Of a DNA stretch of 5,211 bases, positions 1-5,211 are shown piece by piece. The notes beneath the pieces were generated by a model. That model did no database searches. It was not told the DNA's origin and worked only from the letters and a program-made list of their open reading frames with translations. Made by a program: the position numbers and the translations under genes. The number at the start of each line of letters is the position of its first letter. The stretch's first letter is position 1. This DNA comes from Candidatus Nomurabacteria bacterium (GTDB taxonomy: Bacteria > Patescibacteriota > Saccharimonadia > Saccharimonadales > Saccharimonadaceae): the NCBI GenBank assembly GCA_031287975.1, contig JAITSF010000001.1, positions 1-5,211 on the forward strand. Reading direction: 5' to 3'.

Positions 1-1
1 G

Positions 2-1156
2 ACTGATAAGGCTTTGGGGGGAAGTCCTGCACCGTTGACTAGTTTTAGGGCTTATTATGGGGCTAGGTTGACATTAGGTACTATTGCGGGGGAGTATAAG
101 ACTACTATTACTTATACGGCTGTTGGGGCTATGGTACCGTGTCAATGGGACGAAGATATCCCCTTTGATGATCCAGAGTGCGTGGAACCACCGCCACCAG
201 CCATGCAGTCTTTTACACTCAGCAAATGCTCAAGCCTTGCGCTCGGAGAGGTGGTTATTCTCAGAGATATTAGGAACAATCAGGATTATCGTATTAAGAA
301 ATTACCAGATGGCAAGTGTTGGATGATAGATAACCTCAAGCTAGCTGGTGTACAATTAACAAACTACAATACTAATATTCTAGCCGAAAATAGCCCAGTT
401 ACTCTACCAGCACCAGGCACGAACAGCAACGGGTACGATGTTTTGCGAATCTGGGACCCTGGCGCTTCTAGTTACTGCGCGGGGACGAATGGCGATATTG
501 GCAATGGCAGTATTACGGGTTGTGGTTACTTGTATAACTTTTATACTGCGACTGCCACTACCGCTCCACAAAGCTATAACACTTACCCCGACACGGCTGC
601 CGGAGACATCTGTCCAGCCAACTGGCGTTTGCCAAAGGGCGGCGCATGGGATATCCCTACTAATGAGTTTTACCAATTAAACGCCGCGATGCATAACAAC
701 GGTGCAGGCACTACAAGTTCTAATTACGGAAATTCTGCTCATGCTGTCGGCTGGCAGCTTTCTGGCAATTGGCAGGGCGCGTTTTCTGGGCTCTATAATT
801 CAGGCTTCATCAGTCAGGGCAGCAGCGGCTATTTCTGGTCTTCCACCGTGAGTGATGCCAACACTGCCCATAGCTTACAATTTGATTCGTCAAGTGTCAT
901 CCCAGCCACTGCCGCAGTCAGTCGCAGTTACGGGTTTAGCGCGCGGTGTCTTATGTCCTATGACAGGTTTGATTTAAATCAAGATGGCAAGGTTAGTTTA
1001 GCAGACATGACTTATGCACAGGTTTTTAATAATGTTACTCCAGATAATGACCCAGAAAAATGGGAGCATGTTTTAGAACGTGGTATTGATATGAATTATG
1101 ATGGGGTAGTGGATATATCTGACATTCAAATCATAGTCCAAGGTATATATAATTAA
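2..1156 (+). CDS. Secreted/surface protein with FISUMP domain and C-terminal dockerin-like repeats (5' partial)
   Basis: The frame is open from the first full codon at position 2 to a TAA at 1154-1156, so the true start lies upstream; the TTG at 14 is only an internal codon. Four parts are visible. Positions 2-148 look like the end of a beta-rich extracellular module (GEYKTTITYTA). Positions 149-205 are an acidic, Cys- and Pro-rich linker (CQWDEDIPFDDPECVEPPPP). Positions about 206-955 match the Fibrobacter succinogenes major paralogous domain: DGKCWMIDNLKL at 308-343, ICPANWRLP near 608-634, FWSST at 833-847 and a final GFSARC. Positions 962-1153 carry two EF-hand-type loops. FISUMP domains are typical of exported proteins of unknown or adhesive role, and paired loops suggest calcium binding or a dockerin-like fold. 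No LPXTG motif or C-terminal membrane anchor is present. Codon use differs between the first part and the FISUMP part. The domain call is fairly sure; the biological role is unknown. Confidence 0.85.
   Translation, partial: TDKALGGSPAPLTSFRAYYGARLTLGTIAGEYKTTITYTAVGAMVPCQWDEDIPFDDPECVEPPPPAMQSFTLSKCSSLALGEVVILRDIRNNQDYRIKKLPDGKCWMIDNLKLAGVQLTNYNTNILAENSPVTLPAPGTNSNGYDVLRIWDPGASSYCAGTNGDIGNGSITGCGYLYNFYTATATTAPQSYNTYPDTAAGDICPANWRLPKGGAWDIPTNEFYQLNAAMHNNGAGTTSSNYGNSAHAVGWQLSGNWQGAFSGLYNSGFISQGSSGYFWSSTVSDANTAHSLQFDSSSVIPATAAVSRSYGFSARCLMSYDRFDLNQDGKVSLADMTYAQVFNNVTPDNDPEKWEHVLERGIDMNYDGVVDISDIQIIVQGIYN
971..1123 (+). other. Paired dockerin/EF-hand-like calcium loops in the upstream CDS
   Basis: Two 12-residue loops follow the DxNxDGxVxxxD pattern. 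The first, DLNQDGKVSLAD, is at 971-1006 and the second, DMNYDGVVDISD, is at 1088-1123. Asp or Asn occupies loop positions 1, 3 and 5, Gly position 6 and Asp position 12, as in type I dockerin repeats. About 27 residues separate them. In cellulosome bacteria such pairs bind cohesin modules. No cohesin is visible here, so a partner is only conjectural, and a simple calcium-stabilised C-terminal module is equally possible. Confidence 0.7.
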
Positions 1157-1222
1157 AGTCGCAAGAGTATATTTGGTGTTTGAAAACTGCTTAATGGCGA
1201 TTACTTTGGGGCGAAACACAAT

Positions 1223-1236
1223 TTGTTTGCAAACAA
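1223..1236. repeat. Perfect 14-bp palindrome
   Basis: TTGTTTGCAAACAA is identical to its reverse complement. It directly abuts the longer hairpin starting at 1237, with no base between them. It could be a protein-binding dyad or an edge of the repeat element. No function can be assigned from sequence. Confidence 0.75.
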
Positions 1237-1263
1237 CTGCAGCAAGGACGGTCCTTGCCGCAG
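1237..1263. repeat. REP-like hairpin, GGAC-G-GTCC core
   Basis: Arms 1242-1249 (GCAAGGAC) and 1251-1258 (GTCCTTGC) pair perfectly around a single central G. The outer arms CTGC (1237-1240) and GCAG (1260-1263) also pair, leaving one A/C mismatch. This gives up to 12 pairs across 27 bases. It lies 80 bp after the stop of the upstream gene. No T-tract follows, so it is not a standard intrinsic terminator, though it could protect the 3' end of the transcript. Its core resembles the short palindromes that accompany REP-type elements. Confidence 0.75.
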
Positions 1264-1291
1264 ACATTTGGTAGTAAATATTGCATAAACT

Positions 1292-1310
1292 TGCAGCAGG
1301 GACGGTCCTT
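1292..1310. repeat. Degenerate second copy of the GGAC-G-GTCC repeat
   Basis: These 19 bases match 1238-1256 with one difference (A at 1245, G at 1299), at an offset of 54 bp. The outer right arm is lost: the first copy continues GCCGCAG, whereas this one continues ATCC. Both then reach an ATTTGG sequence. The inner palindrome AGGGAC-G-GTCCTT (1298-1310) remains, with one G·T wobble. Confidence 0.8.
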
Positions 1311-1343
1311 ATCCATTTGGGGTTTGACGCCAGCTTGAGGGAA

Positions 1344-1502
1344 GTAAACAGGGTCTGACCTTAGTAAACAGGTAAACAGGGTCTTGTAAACAGGGTCTGG
1401 TAAACAGGGTCTGACCTTGTAAAAGTGGGGAATGGTAAACAGGGTCTGACCTTGGTAAACAGGGTCTGTAAACAGGGTCTGACCTTGTAAAAGTGGGGAA
1501 TG
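1344..1502. repeat. Tandem cluster of a GTAAACAGGGTCT unit (7 copies)
   Basis: The 13-mer GTAAACAGGGTCT begins at 1344, 1372, 1386, 1400, 1435, 1455 and 1468. A truncated GTAAACAG lies at 1364. Four copies (1344, 1400, 1435, 1468) extend to 19 bases ending GACCTT, which completes the palindrome AGGGTC-T-GACCTT. Two copies are followed by the 16-base GTAAAAGTGGGGAATG, making identical 35-base blocks at 1400-1434 and 1468-1502 with a 68 bp period. Start-to-start spacing is irregular (28, 14, 14, 35, 20 and 13 bp), consistent with slippage or repeated insertion. There are no unique spacers, so this is not CRISPR. It resembles REP/RAYT-type short repeats, with no transposase in view. Confidence 0.9.
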
Positions 1503-1513
1503 TTGTTTAAATA

Positions 1514-1542
1514 TTGACAAAAAAGCATAAGTGTGATACAAT
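1514..1542 (+). promoter_or_regulatory. Promoter P1 of rpoB, extended -10 sigma70 type
   Basis: A perfect -35 box TTGACA (1514-1519) is separated by 17 bp from a -10 box TACAAT (1537-1542). TG at 1534-1535 forms an extended -10. The expected start of transcription is about 1549-1551. The -35 box lies only 12 bases after the last repeat, and the intervening 1503-1513 is AT-rich and could act as an UP-like element. A small inverted repeat CGTA/TACG (1555-1566) lies just past the predicted start. This would give an rpoB leader of about 260 bases. Confidence 0.8.
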
Positions 1543-1657
1543 TGCTGACAGAGACGTAATAGTACGCCTTTGAGTGTTGGTTGTGGAAGTTTTAGTGTGT
1601 AGTCGCGCAAATGTCGCCCAAAGATGGAGAATATTGTGGAAAAGTTGGAAAAAGTCC

Positions 1658-1686
1658 TTGACAAATAAATATTGGGGCGATAAACT
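1658..1686 (+). promoter_or_regulatory. Promoter P2 of rpoB, sigma70 type
   Basis: TTGACA (1658-1663) is followed after 17 bp by TAAACT (1681-1686), which matches four of six consensus -10 bases. Transcription would start near 1693 and give a leader of roughly 117 bases that includes the hairpin at 1722-1751. The perfect -35 and optimal spacing make it plausible; the weaker -10 makes it less certain than P1. Confidence 0.65.
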
Positions 1687-1721
1687 GGGTGGTAATGAAG
1701 CAGTGAATTTCAGTCGGTTTT

Positions 1722-1751
1722 AAGTACCTCTGTGGCGAGAGGGGCTTTTTT
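1722..1751 (+). terminator. Terminator-like hairpin in the rpoB leader (possible attenuator)
   Basis: The inner stem CCTCT (1727-1731) pairs with AGAGG (1738-1742) around a six-base GTGGCG loop. AAG (1722-1724) can pair with CTT (1745-1747) beyond a two-base internal mismatch. T6 follows at 1746-1751. It lies downstream of both predicted promoters and 58 bp before the rpoB start codon, so full termination would silence rpoB. Partial read-through or attenuation is therefore more likely. No convincing alternative antiterminator helix was found; GGCG (1734-1737) could pair weakly with CGCC (1772-1775). Confidence 0.6.
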
Positions 1752-1796
1752 GTGTCTGGAGTGGGGGCTTCCGCCGCAATATTAAGCAACGAGCGT

Positions 1797-1802
1797 AAGG
1801 AG
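1797..1802 (+). promoter_or_regulatory. Shine-Dalgarno site of rpoB
   Basis: AAGGAG lies 7 bases before the ATG at 1810, a near-ideal match and spacing. An in-frame TAA at 1783-1785 and the absence of any other start between it and 1810 fix the start codon. Confidence 0.9.
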
Positions 1803-1809
1803 TTTAAAC

Positions 1810-4800
1810 ATGGCGAAGACCGCAAAAACAGTCTCAAAAATTACCAAAAACGGCATCACAGAGCGCAAGTATTTTTCAGCCCAGAATATTATACTTGACA
1901 TGCCGGATCTGGTCGAACATCAAAAACAATCATGGCAGGAGTTTGTCGAAACCGGCACCAACGAAATTTTCGGCGAGATTAACCCGATCGACGATTACAC
2001 TGGCGAGAAGTTGACAATTAACTTCAAATCGTATGAGTTTGAGCTTCCAAAAGAAACCGAGGCCGAGGCGCGCTTTAATAACACCAGTTTTGTGGCGCCG
2101 CTTTACACCACTGTGGAGCTGACCAACAAAACCAGCGGCGAGGTTAGCGAGGAGCGGATTTACATGGGCGATTATCCGTGGATGACCGAGCGCGGTACTT
2201 TTGTTATTAACGGTGTGGAGCGGGTGGTGATTAGCCAGTTGATCCGTAGCCCTGGCGTGTTTTTCAACGCCGAGCGTCGCGAGGACGGCCGCAATTATTA
2301 CGGCGCGAAAGTTATCCCGTCGCGCGGCGCGTGGTTGGAGTTCGAGACCAGTTACAACGCCAAGACCAAGGCCAACAACGGCGTGATTTATGTCAAAATC
2401 GACCGCAAACGCAAGCTGCCGGTAACAGCGCTGTTGAAAACTTTCGGCTTAACGATCCAAAATATCCGCGAGACTTTTAAAGGTGTGGACAGCGGCGAAG
2501 TTAAATTTATCGAGCAGACTCTGGCGAAGGACAAATCGTCCAGCGCTGGCGAGGCTATCAAAGAAGTTTTTCGGGCGGTGCGGCCAGGCGAGCAAGCTTC
2601 GGTTGATGACGCTAAAAAATATTTAGAGCGGATGTTTTTTGACTTTCATCGCTTTGACTTAGGTAAAGTCGGGCGCTTCAAGTTTAATCAGCGCTTAAAC
2701 CAAAATATCGACGATCAAGATCCCAAAAATCGAGTTTTTACGCTGGACGATTTAGTGGCGATTGTGGCGGAAATTATTAGTTTGAACAACTCCCAGAGCG
2801 CTGTTGACGACATCGACGCGATGTATAATCGCCGTATTAAGATGGTTGGCGAGTTGGTCGAAAATCAATATCGTATTGGTATCGCGCGGCTGGCGAAGAA
2901 CATTCGCGACCGCATGAGTATGATCGAGCTGGCGGCGGCGACGCCGAAAGGTTTGATCAATGCTCGGCCGGTGGTGGCGGCGGTACGAGAGTTTTTTGCG
3001 ACTTCGCAACTCAGCCAATTTATGGATCAAGCCAACCCGCTCTCAGAGCTGGCGCACAAGCGGCGGTTGACAACGACCGGCCCAGGCGGTCTGACCCGCG
3101 AACGAGCTGGTTTTGATGTGCGCGATGTCCACCCGACTCATTACGGACGGATTTGTATAATCGAAACTCCGGAAGGTCAAAATGTCGGCTTGGTGCTAAA
3201 TTTGGCATCTTATACGCGGATAAATGAATATGGTTTCGCTGAAGTGCCGTATGTCAAAGTTGAAAAAAGTCGAGTTACTGACGAAGTGGTTTGGCTGGAC
3301 GCTTACTCGGAAAGCCGCGAGATAATTGCTGAATCAAACACTAAAATTAACGAAAAAACCGGCAAATTTGCCGAAAAACATGTTTCCGCCCGGCGTAATT
3401 TGCGTCCGGAAACTGTCGATGCTAACGATGTAACTTATATGGATGTGTCGCGTATGGCGCTGATTGGTTCGACCGCCGCGTTGATTCCATTTATCGACAA
3501 AAACCGGATCGACCGCAACTTGACCGGCGCTAACATGCAGCGCCAAGCAGTGCCGTTGATCAATCCACAGTCGCCGATTGTTGGTACTGGGATTGAACAT
3601 CATATCGCCAAAAACACTTCACAGTTGGTGTGCGCTCGCGCCGCCGGCGAAGTGGTTAAGGCTGAGGCCGAGGAAGTCCAGATTAAATATGGTCCGAAAG
3701 AAGTGATTTCCTATAAACCGGAGCATTTTGTGAAGTCGAACGAAGACCGCTCGTTTAACAGCCGCGTGGTGGTTAATCGCGGCGACAAAGTTAAGGCTGG
3801 TCAGCCGATTATCGAGGGTGCGGCGATTGCCGATGGCGAATTGGCGATTGGGCGCGATTTGATTGTGGCTTATATGCCGTGGAAAGGCTACAACATGGAC
3901 GACGGTATCGCCATTAGCCGGCGGATTGTGGAGGACGATGAACTGACTAATATAAATATCTCGTCGTACGTGGTGGAAGTTCGCGATACTAAGCTGGGGC
4001 CGGAAATCGTAACTCGCGATATCCCGAACGCCCGCGAGGAAGCTATGCGACATCTCGACGACGAAGGTATTGTACGGATCGGCGCGGAGGTTAAATCCGG
4101 CGATATTTTGGTTGGCAAGATTACCCCGAAAGGCGAGCAAGAGCTAAGTTCCGAAGAGCGTTTGTTGCGAGCGATTTTTGGCGAAAAAGCCAAAGATGTG
4201 CGCGATACCAGCCACCGCGTTGGCAACGCTACGGCTGGCAAAGTTGTCGGTGTGAAAGTTTTTAGTCGCGACAATGGTCATGAAATGAAAAGCGGCGTTT
4301 TGAAAGTTATCGAAATTTTCATCGCCGATATGCGCAAGATTCAAGTCGGCGACAAACTGGCTGGGCGCTATGGTAACAAGGGAATTGTCGCGAAAGTTTT
4401 ACCGGTCGAAGACATGCCGTTTATGGCGGACGGAACGCCGGTGGATATTGTTTTGAACCCGATGGGTGTGCCGAGCCGGATGAATCTCGGGCAGTTGTTT
4501 GAAACTCATATCGGCATGGCAGCGCGAACTTTGGGCTACAAAGTGGCTTCGCCACCGTTTGACGACATTTCGGCTGATCAGATTTCCGAAGAGCTAACCA
4601 AAGCCGGTTTGCCGGCGGACGGCAAAGTTGACTTGTATGATGGCCGAACCGGCGAGAAGTTCCAGGAAAAAGTTACGGTTGGCAATATGTACGTGATTAA
4701 ACTGCATCACATGGTGGCCGACAAAATCCACGCCCGCTCGACCGGCCCATACACCATGGTTACCCAGCAGCCGCTGGGCGGCAAGGCCCAAAACGGCGGC

Positions 4801-5211
4801 CAACGTTTCGGCGAGATGGAAGTTTGGGCGCTGGAAGCTTATGGCGCGGCTTCGACTCTGCAGGAAATGATTACCATTAAATCCGACGATGTTGTCGGGC
4901 GCAGTCGGGCCTACGAAGCGATTATCAAAAACGAACCGATTCAAGGTCCAAAGATTCCAGAGGGCTTCAATGTGTTGATGAAAGAGCTACAAGGTTTGGG
5001 TCTAAGGGTTGACTTAATCAGCGACGACGAAGTTATCGAAGCGGAGGAGTTGTTAACCACCAAAGGCGAGCCGGTCGCCGAGGGCAGTGTCGAAATTATC
5101 ACAGACGACAGCGACGAAGACGAGTTCGACGAGCTAACAGAGGAAGTCGACGAGTTTGAAGACGATTTAGCAGAGGAGGACACGGCCACAAATGATGAAG
5201 ATGACGGAAAG
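1810..5211 (+). CDS. rpoB: DNA-directed RNA polymerase subunit beta (3' end outside window)
   Basis: This is the beta subunit, which with beta' forms the catalytic centre of RNA polymerase. The frame runs 1134 codons from ATG to the window edge without a stop. Recognised blocks in order: NPIDDYTG (58-65), GDYPWMTERGTF and ERVVISQLIRSPGVFF (120-152), rifampicin region SQLSQFMDQ to HKRR (399-419), GPGGLTRERAGFDVRDVHPTHYGR (424-447), IETPEG (451-456), YNMDDGIAIS (694-703), GDKLAGRYGNKG (847-858) with Lys849 and Lys857 matching catalytic-site Lys1065 and Lys1073 of E. coli, MGVPSRMNLGQLF (885-897), and the C-terminal QRFGEMEVWALEAYGAA (998-1014). It lacks the large insertions of proteobacterial beta. 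Departures from consensus: Thr421-Thr423 where E. coli has Ser531-Ala532-Leu533, Asp697 for Glu813, AMYNRR (337-342) for HLGNRR, and an acidic tail from about 1098. rpoC would be expected downstream. Confidence 0.98.
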   Translation, partial: MAKTAKTVSKITKNGITERKYFSAQNIILDMPDLVEHQKQSWQEFVETGTNEIFGEINPIDDYTGEKLTINFKSYEFELPKETEAEARFNNTSFVAPLYTTVELTNKTSGEVSEERIYMGDYPWMTERGTFVINGVERVVISQLIRSPGVFFNAERREDGRNYYGAKVIPSRGAWLEFETSYNAKTKANNGVIYVKIDRKRKLPVTALLKTFGLTIQNIRETFKGVDSGEVKFIEQTLAKDKSSSAGEAIKEVFRAVRPGEQASVDDAKKYLERMFFDFHRFDLGKVGRFKFNQRLNQNIDDQDPKNRVFTLDDLVAIVAEIISLNNSQSAVDDIDAMYNRRIKMVGELVENQYRIGIARLAKNIRDRMSMIELAAATPKGLINARPVVAAVREFFATSQLSQFMDQANPLSELAHKRRLTTTGPGGLTRERAGFDVRDVHPTHYGRICIIETPEGQNVGLVLNLASYTRINEYGFAEVPYVKVEKSRVTDEVVWLDAYSESREIIAESNTKINEKTGKFAEKHVSARRNLRPETVDANDVTYMDVSRMALIGSTAALIPFIDKNRIDRNLTGANMQRQAVPLINPQSPIVGTGIEHHIAKNTSQLVCARAAGEVVKAEAEEVQIKYGPKEVISYKPEHFVKSNEDRSFNSRVVVNRGDKVKAGQPIIEGAAIADGELAIGRDLIVAYMPWKGYNMDDGIAISRRIVEDDELTNINISSYVVEVRDTKLGPEIVTRDIPNAREEAMRHLDDEGIVRIGAEVKSGDILVGKITPKGEQELSSEERLLRAIFGEKAKDVRDTSHRVGNATAGKVVGVKVFSRDNGHEMKSGVLKVIEIFIADMRKIQVGDKLAGRYGNKGIVAKVLPVEDMPFMADGTPVDIVLNPMGVPSRMNLGQLFETHIGMAARTLGYKVASPPFDDISADQISEELTKAGLPADGKVDLYDGRTGEKFQEKVTVGNMYVIKLHHMVADKIHARSTGPYTMVTQQPLGGKAQNGGQRFGEMEVWALEAYGAASTLQEMITIKSDDVVGRSRAYEAIIKNEPIQGPKIPEGFNVLMKELQGLGLRVDLISDDEVIEAEELLTTKGEPVAEGSVEIITDDSDEDEFDELTEEVDEFEDDLAEEDTATNDEDDGK
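5101..5211 (+). other. Acidic C-terminal tail of RpoB
   Basis: Residues 1098-1134 contain 22 Asp or Glu among 37, with no basic residue except the final Lys. They follow the conserved beta C-terminal clamp segment (GLRVDLIS, about 1064-1071) and a linker. The tail is probably disordered and surface-exposed. Its end lies outside the window. Confidence 0.85.

Larger units (their letters stand above)
1157..1809. other. Intergenic region with repeats and rpoB control signals
   Basis: This 653 bp stretch contains no convincing gene. Positions 1157-1222 hold no recognisable signal, and no classical terminator with a T-tract follows the upstream CDS. Positions 1223-1502 hold palindromes and a tandem repeat cluster. 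Positions 1503-1809 hold two promoters, a terminator-like hairpin and the rpoB ribosome binding site. Open frames on the minus strand run through the repeats only because the repeat unit lacks stop codons in that frame. Confidence 0.8.

Noticed and set aside
14..16. TTG at 14 as the start of the surface protein
   Set aside because: The frame is open upstream to the window edge, no Shine-Dalgarno is present, and the sequence begins mid-domain.
833..955. Diversity-generating retroelement variable region at the end of the FISUMP domain (FWSST motif resembles C-type-lectin variable proteins)
   Set aside because: The segment is not enriched in AAC/AAT codons, and no template repeat or reverse transcriptase is in the window.
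1344..1502. CRISPR array
   Set aside because: Repeats are directly adjacent or separated by the same 16-base segment. There are no unique spacers of uniform length and no cas genes.
1580..1646. DnaA-box-like TGTGGAA sequences, including TGTGGAAAA at 1636
   Set aside because: Only two imperfect matches, with no AT-rich unwinding element or dnaA/dnaN nearby. An origin is not supported.
1191..1664. 157-codon open frame on the minus strand through the repeats, with repeated GQTLFTDPVY-like peptide
   Set aside because: It stays open because the repeat unit has no stop in that frame. It overlaps both rpoB promoters and has no recognisable domain.
1624..1668. 14-codon leader peptide (MENIVEKLEKVLDK) before rpoB
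   Set aside because: No Shine-Dalgarno sequence precedes it, it overlaps the -35 box of P2, and it ends well before the hairpin, so a translation-coupled attenuator is not supported.
2752..5189. Minus-strand open frames of 62-173 codons, including a Ser-rich one near 4941-5189
   Set aside because: All lie antisense to rpoB with no ribosome binding sites or domains. The Ser-rich one is the reverse reading of the acidic tail codons.

Overview
This window most likely comes from a Patescibacteria (CPR) genome, possibly a Saccharibacteria-like one. The evidence is a compact RNA polymerase beta subunit with a CPR-style N-terminal block (residues NPIDDYTG), placed directly downstream of a FISUMP-type (Fibrobacter succinogenes major domain) surface protein. 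In many bacteria rplL sits upstream of rpoB instead. The placement is inference, because no rRNA or other marker gene lies in the window. TGG encodes Trp, and no in-frame TGA interrupts either gene.

Region 1 (2-1156, +) is the 3' part of a large secreted or surface protein whose 5' end lies outside the window. It holds the end of a beta-sandwich-like module, a Cys/Pro linker, a FISUMP domain, and a C-terminal pair of dockerin/EF-hand calcium loops. Third-position base use changes sharply near position 148, which suggests module shuffling.

Region 2 (1157-1809) is a 653 bp intergenic stretch. It begins with two abutting palindromes (1223-1236 and 1237-1263) and a degenerate second copy of the latter (1292-1310). 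Next comes a tandem cluster (1344-1502) built from a 13-base unit present seven times. The core palindromes of the two repeat types differ by a compensatory base-pair swap (AGGGAC-G-GTCCTT versus AGGGTC-T-GACCTT), so they look like two variants of one REP-like element. No transposase is visible. The rpoB control region follows: two sigma70-type promoters, both TTGACA with 17 bp spacing (1514-1542 and 1658-1686), then a terminator-like hairpin with a T6 tract (1722-1751), then a strong Shine-Dalgarno sequence (1797-1802).

Region 3 (1810-5211, +) is rpoB, 1134 codons with no stop before the window ends. Its catalytic and structural motifs are conserved. Three features are unusual: Thr at the position of E. 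coli Ser531 in the rifampicin pocket, Asp at the position of E. coli Glu813 next to the active site, and a highly acidic C-terminal tail.

The two genes probably do not work together. The surface gene simply ends upstream, and rpoB has its own promoters and leader.
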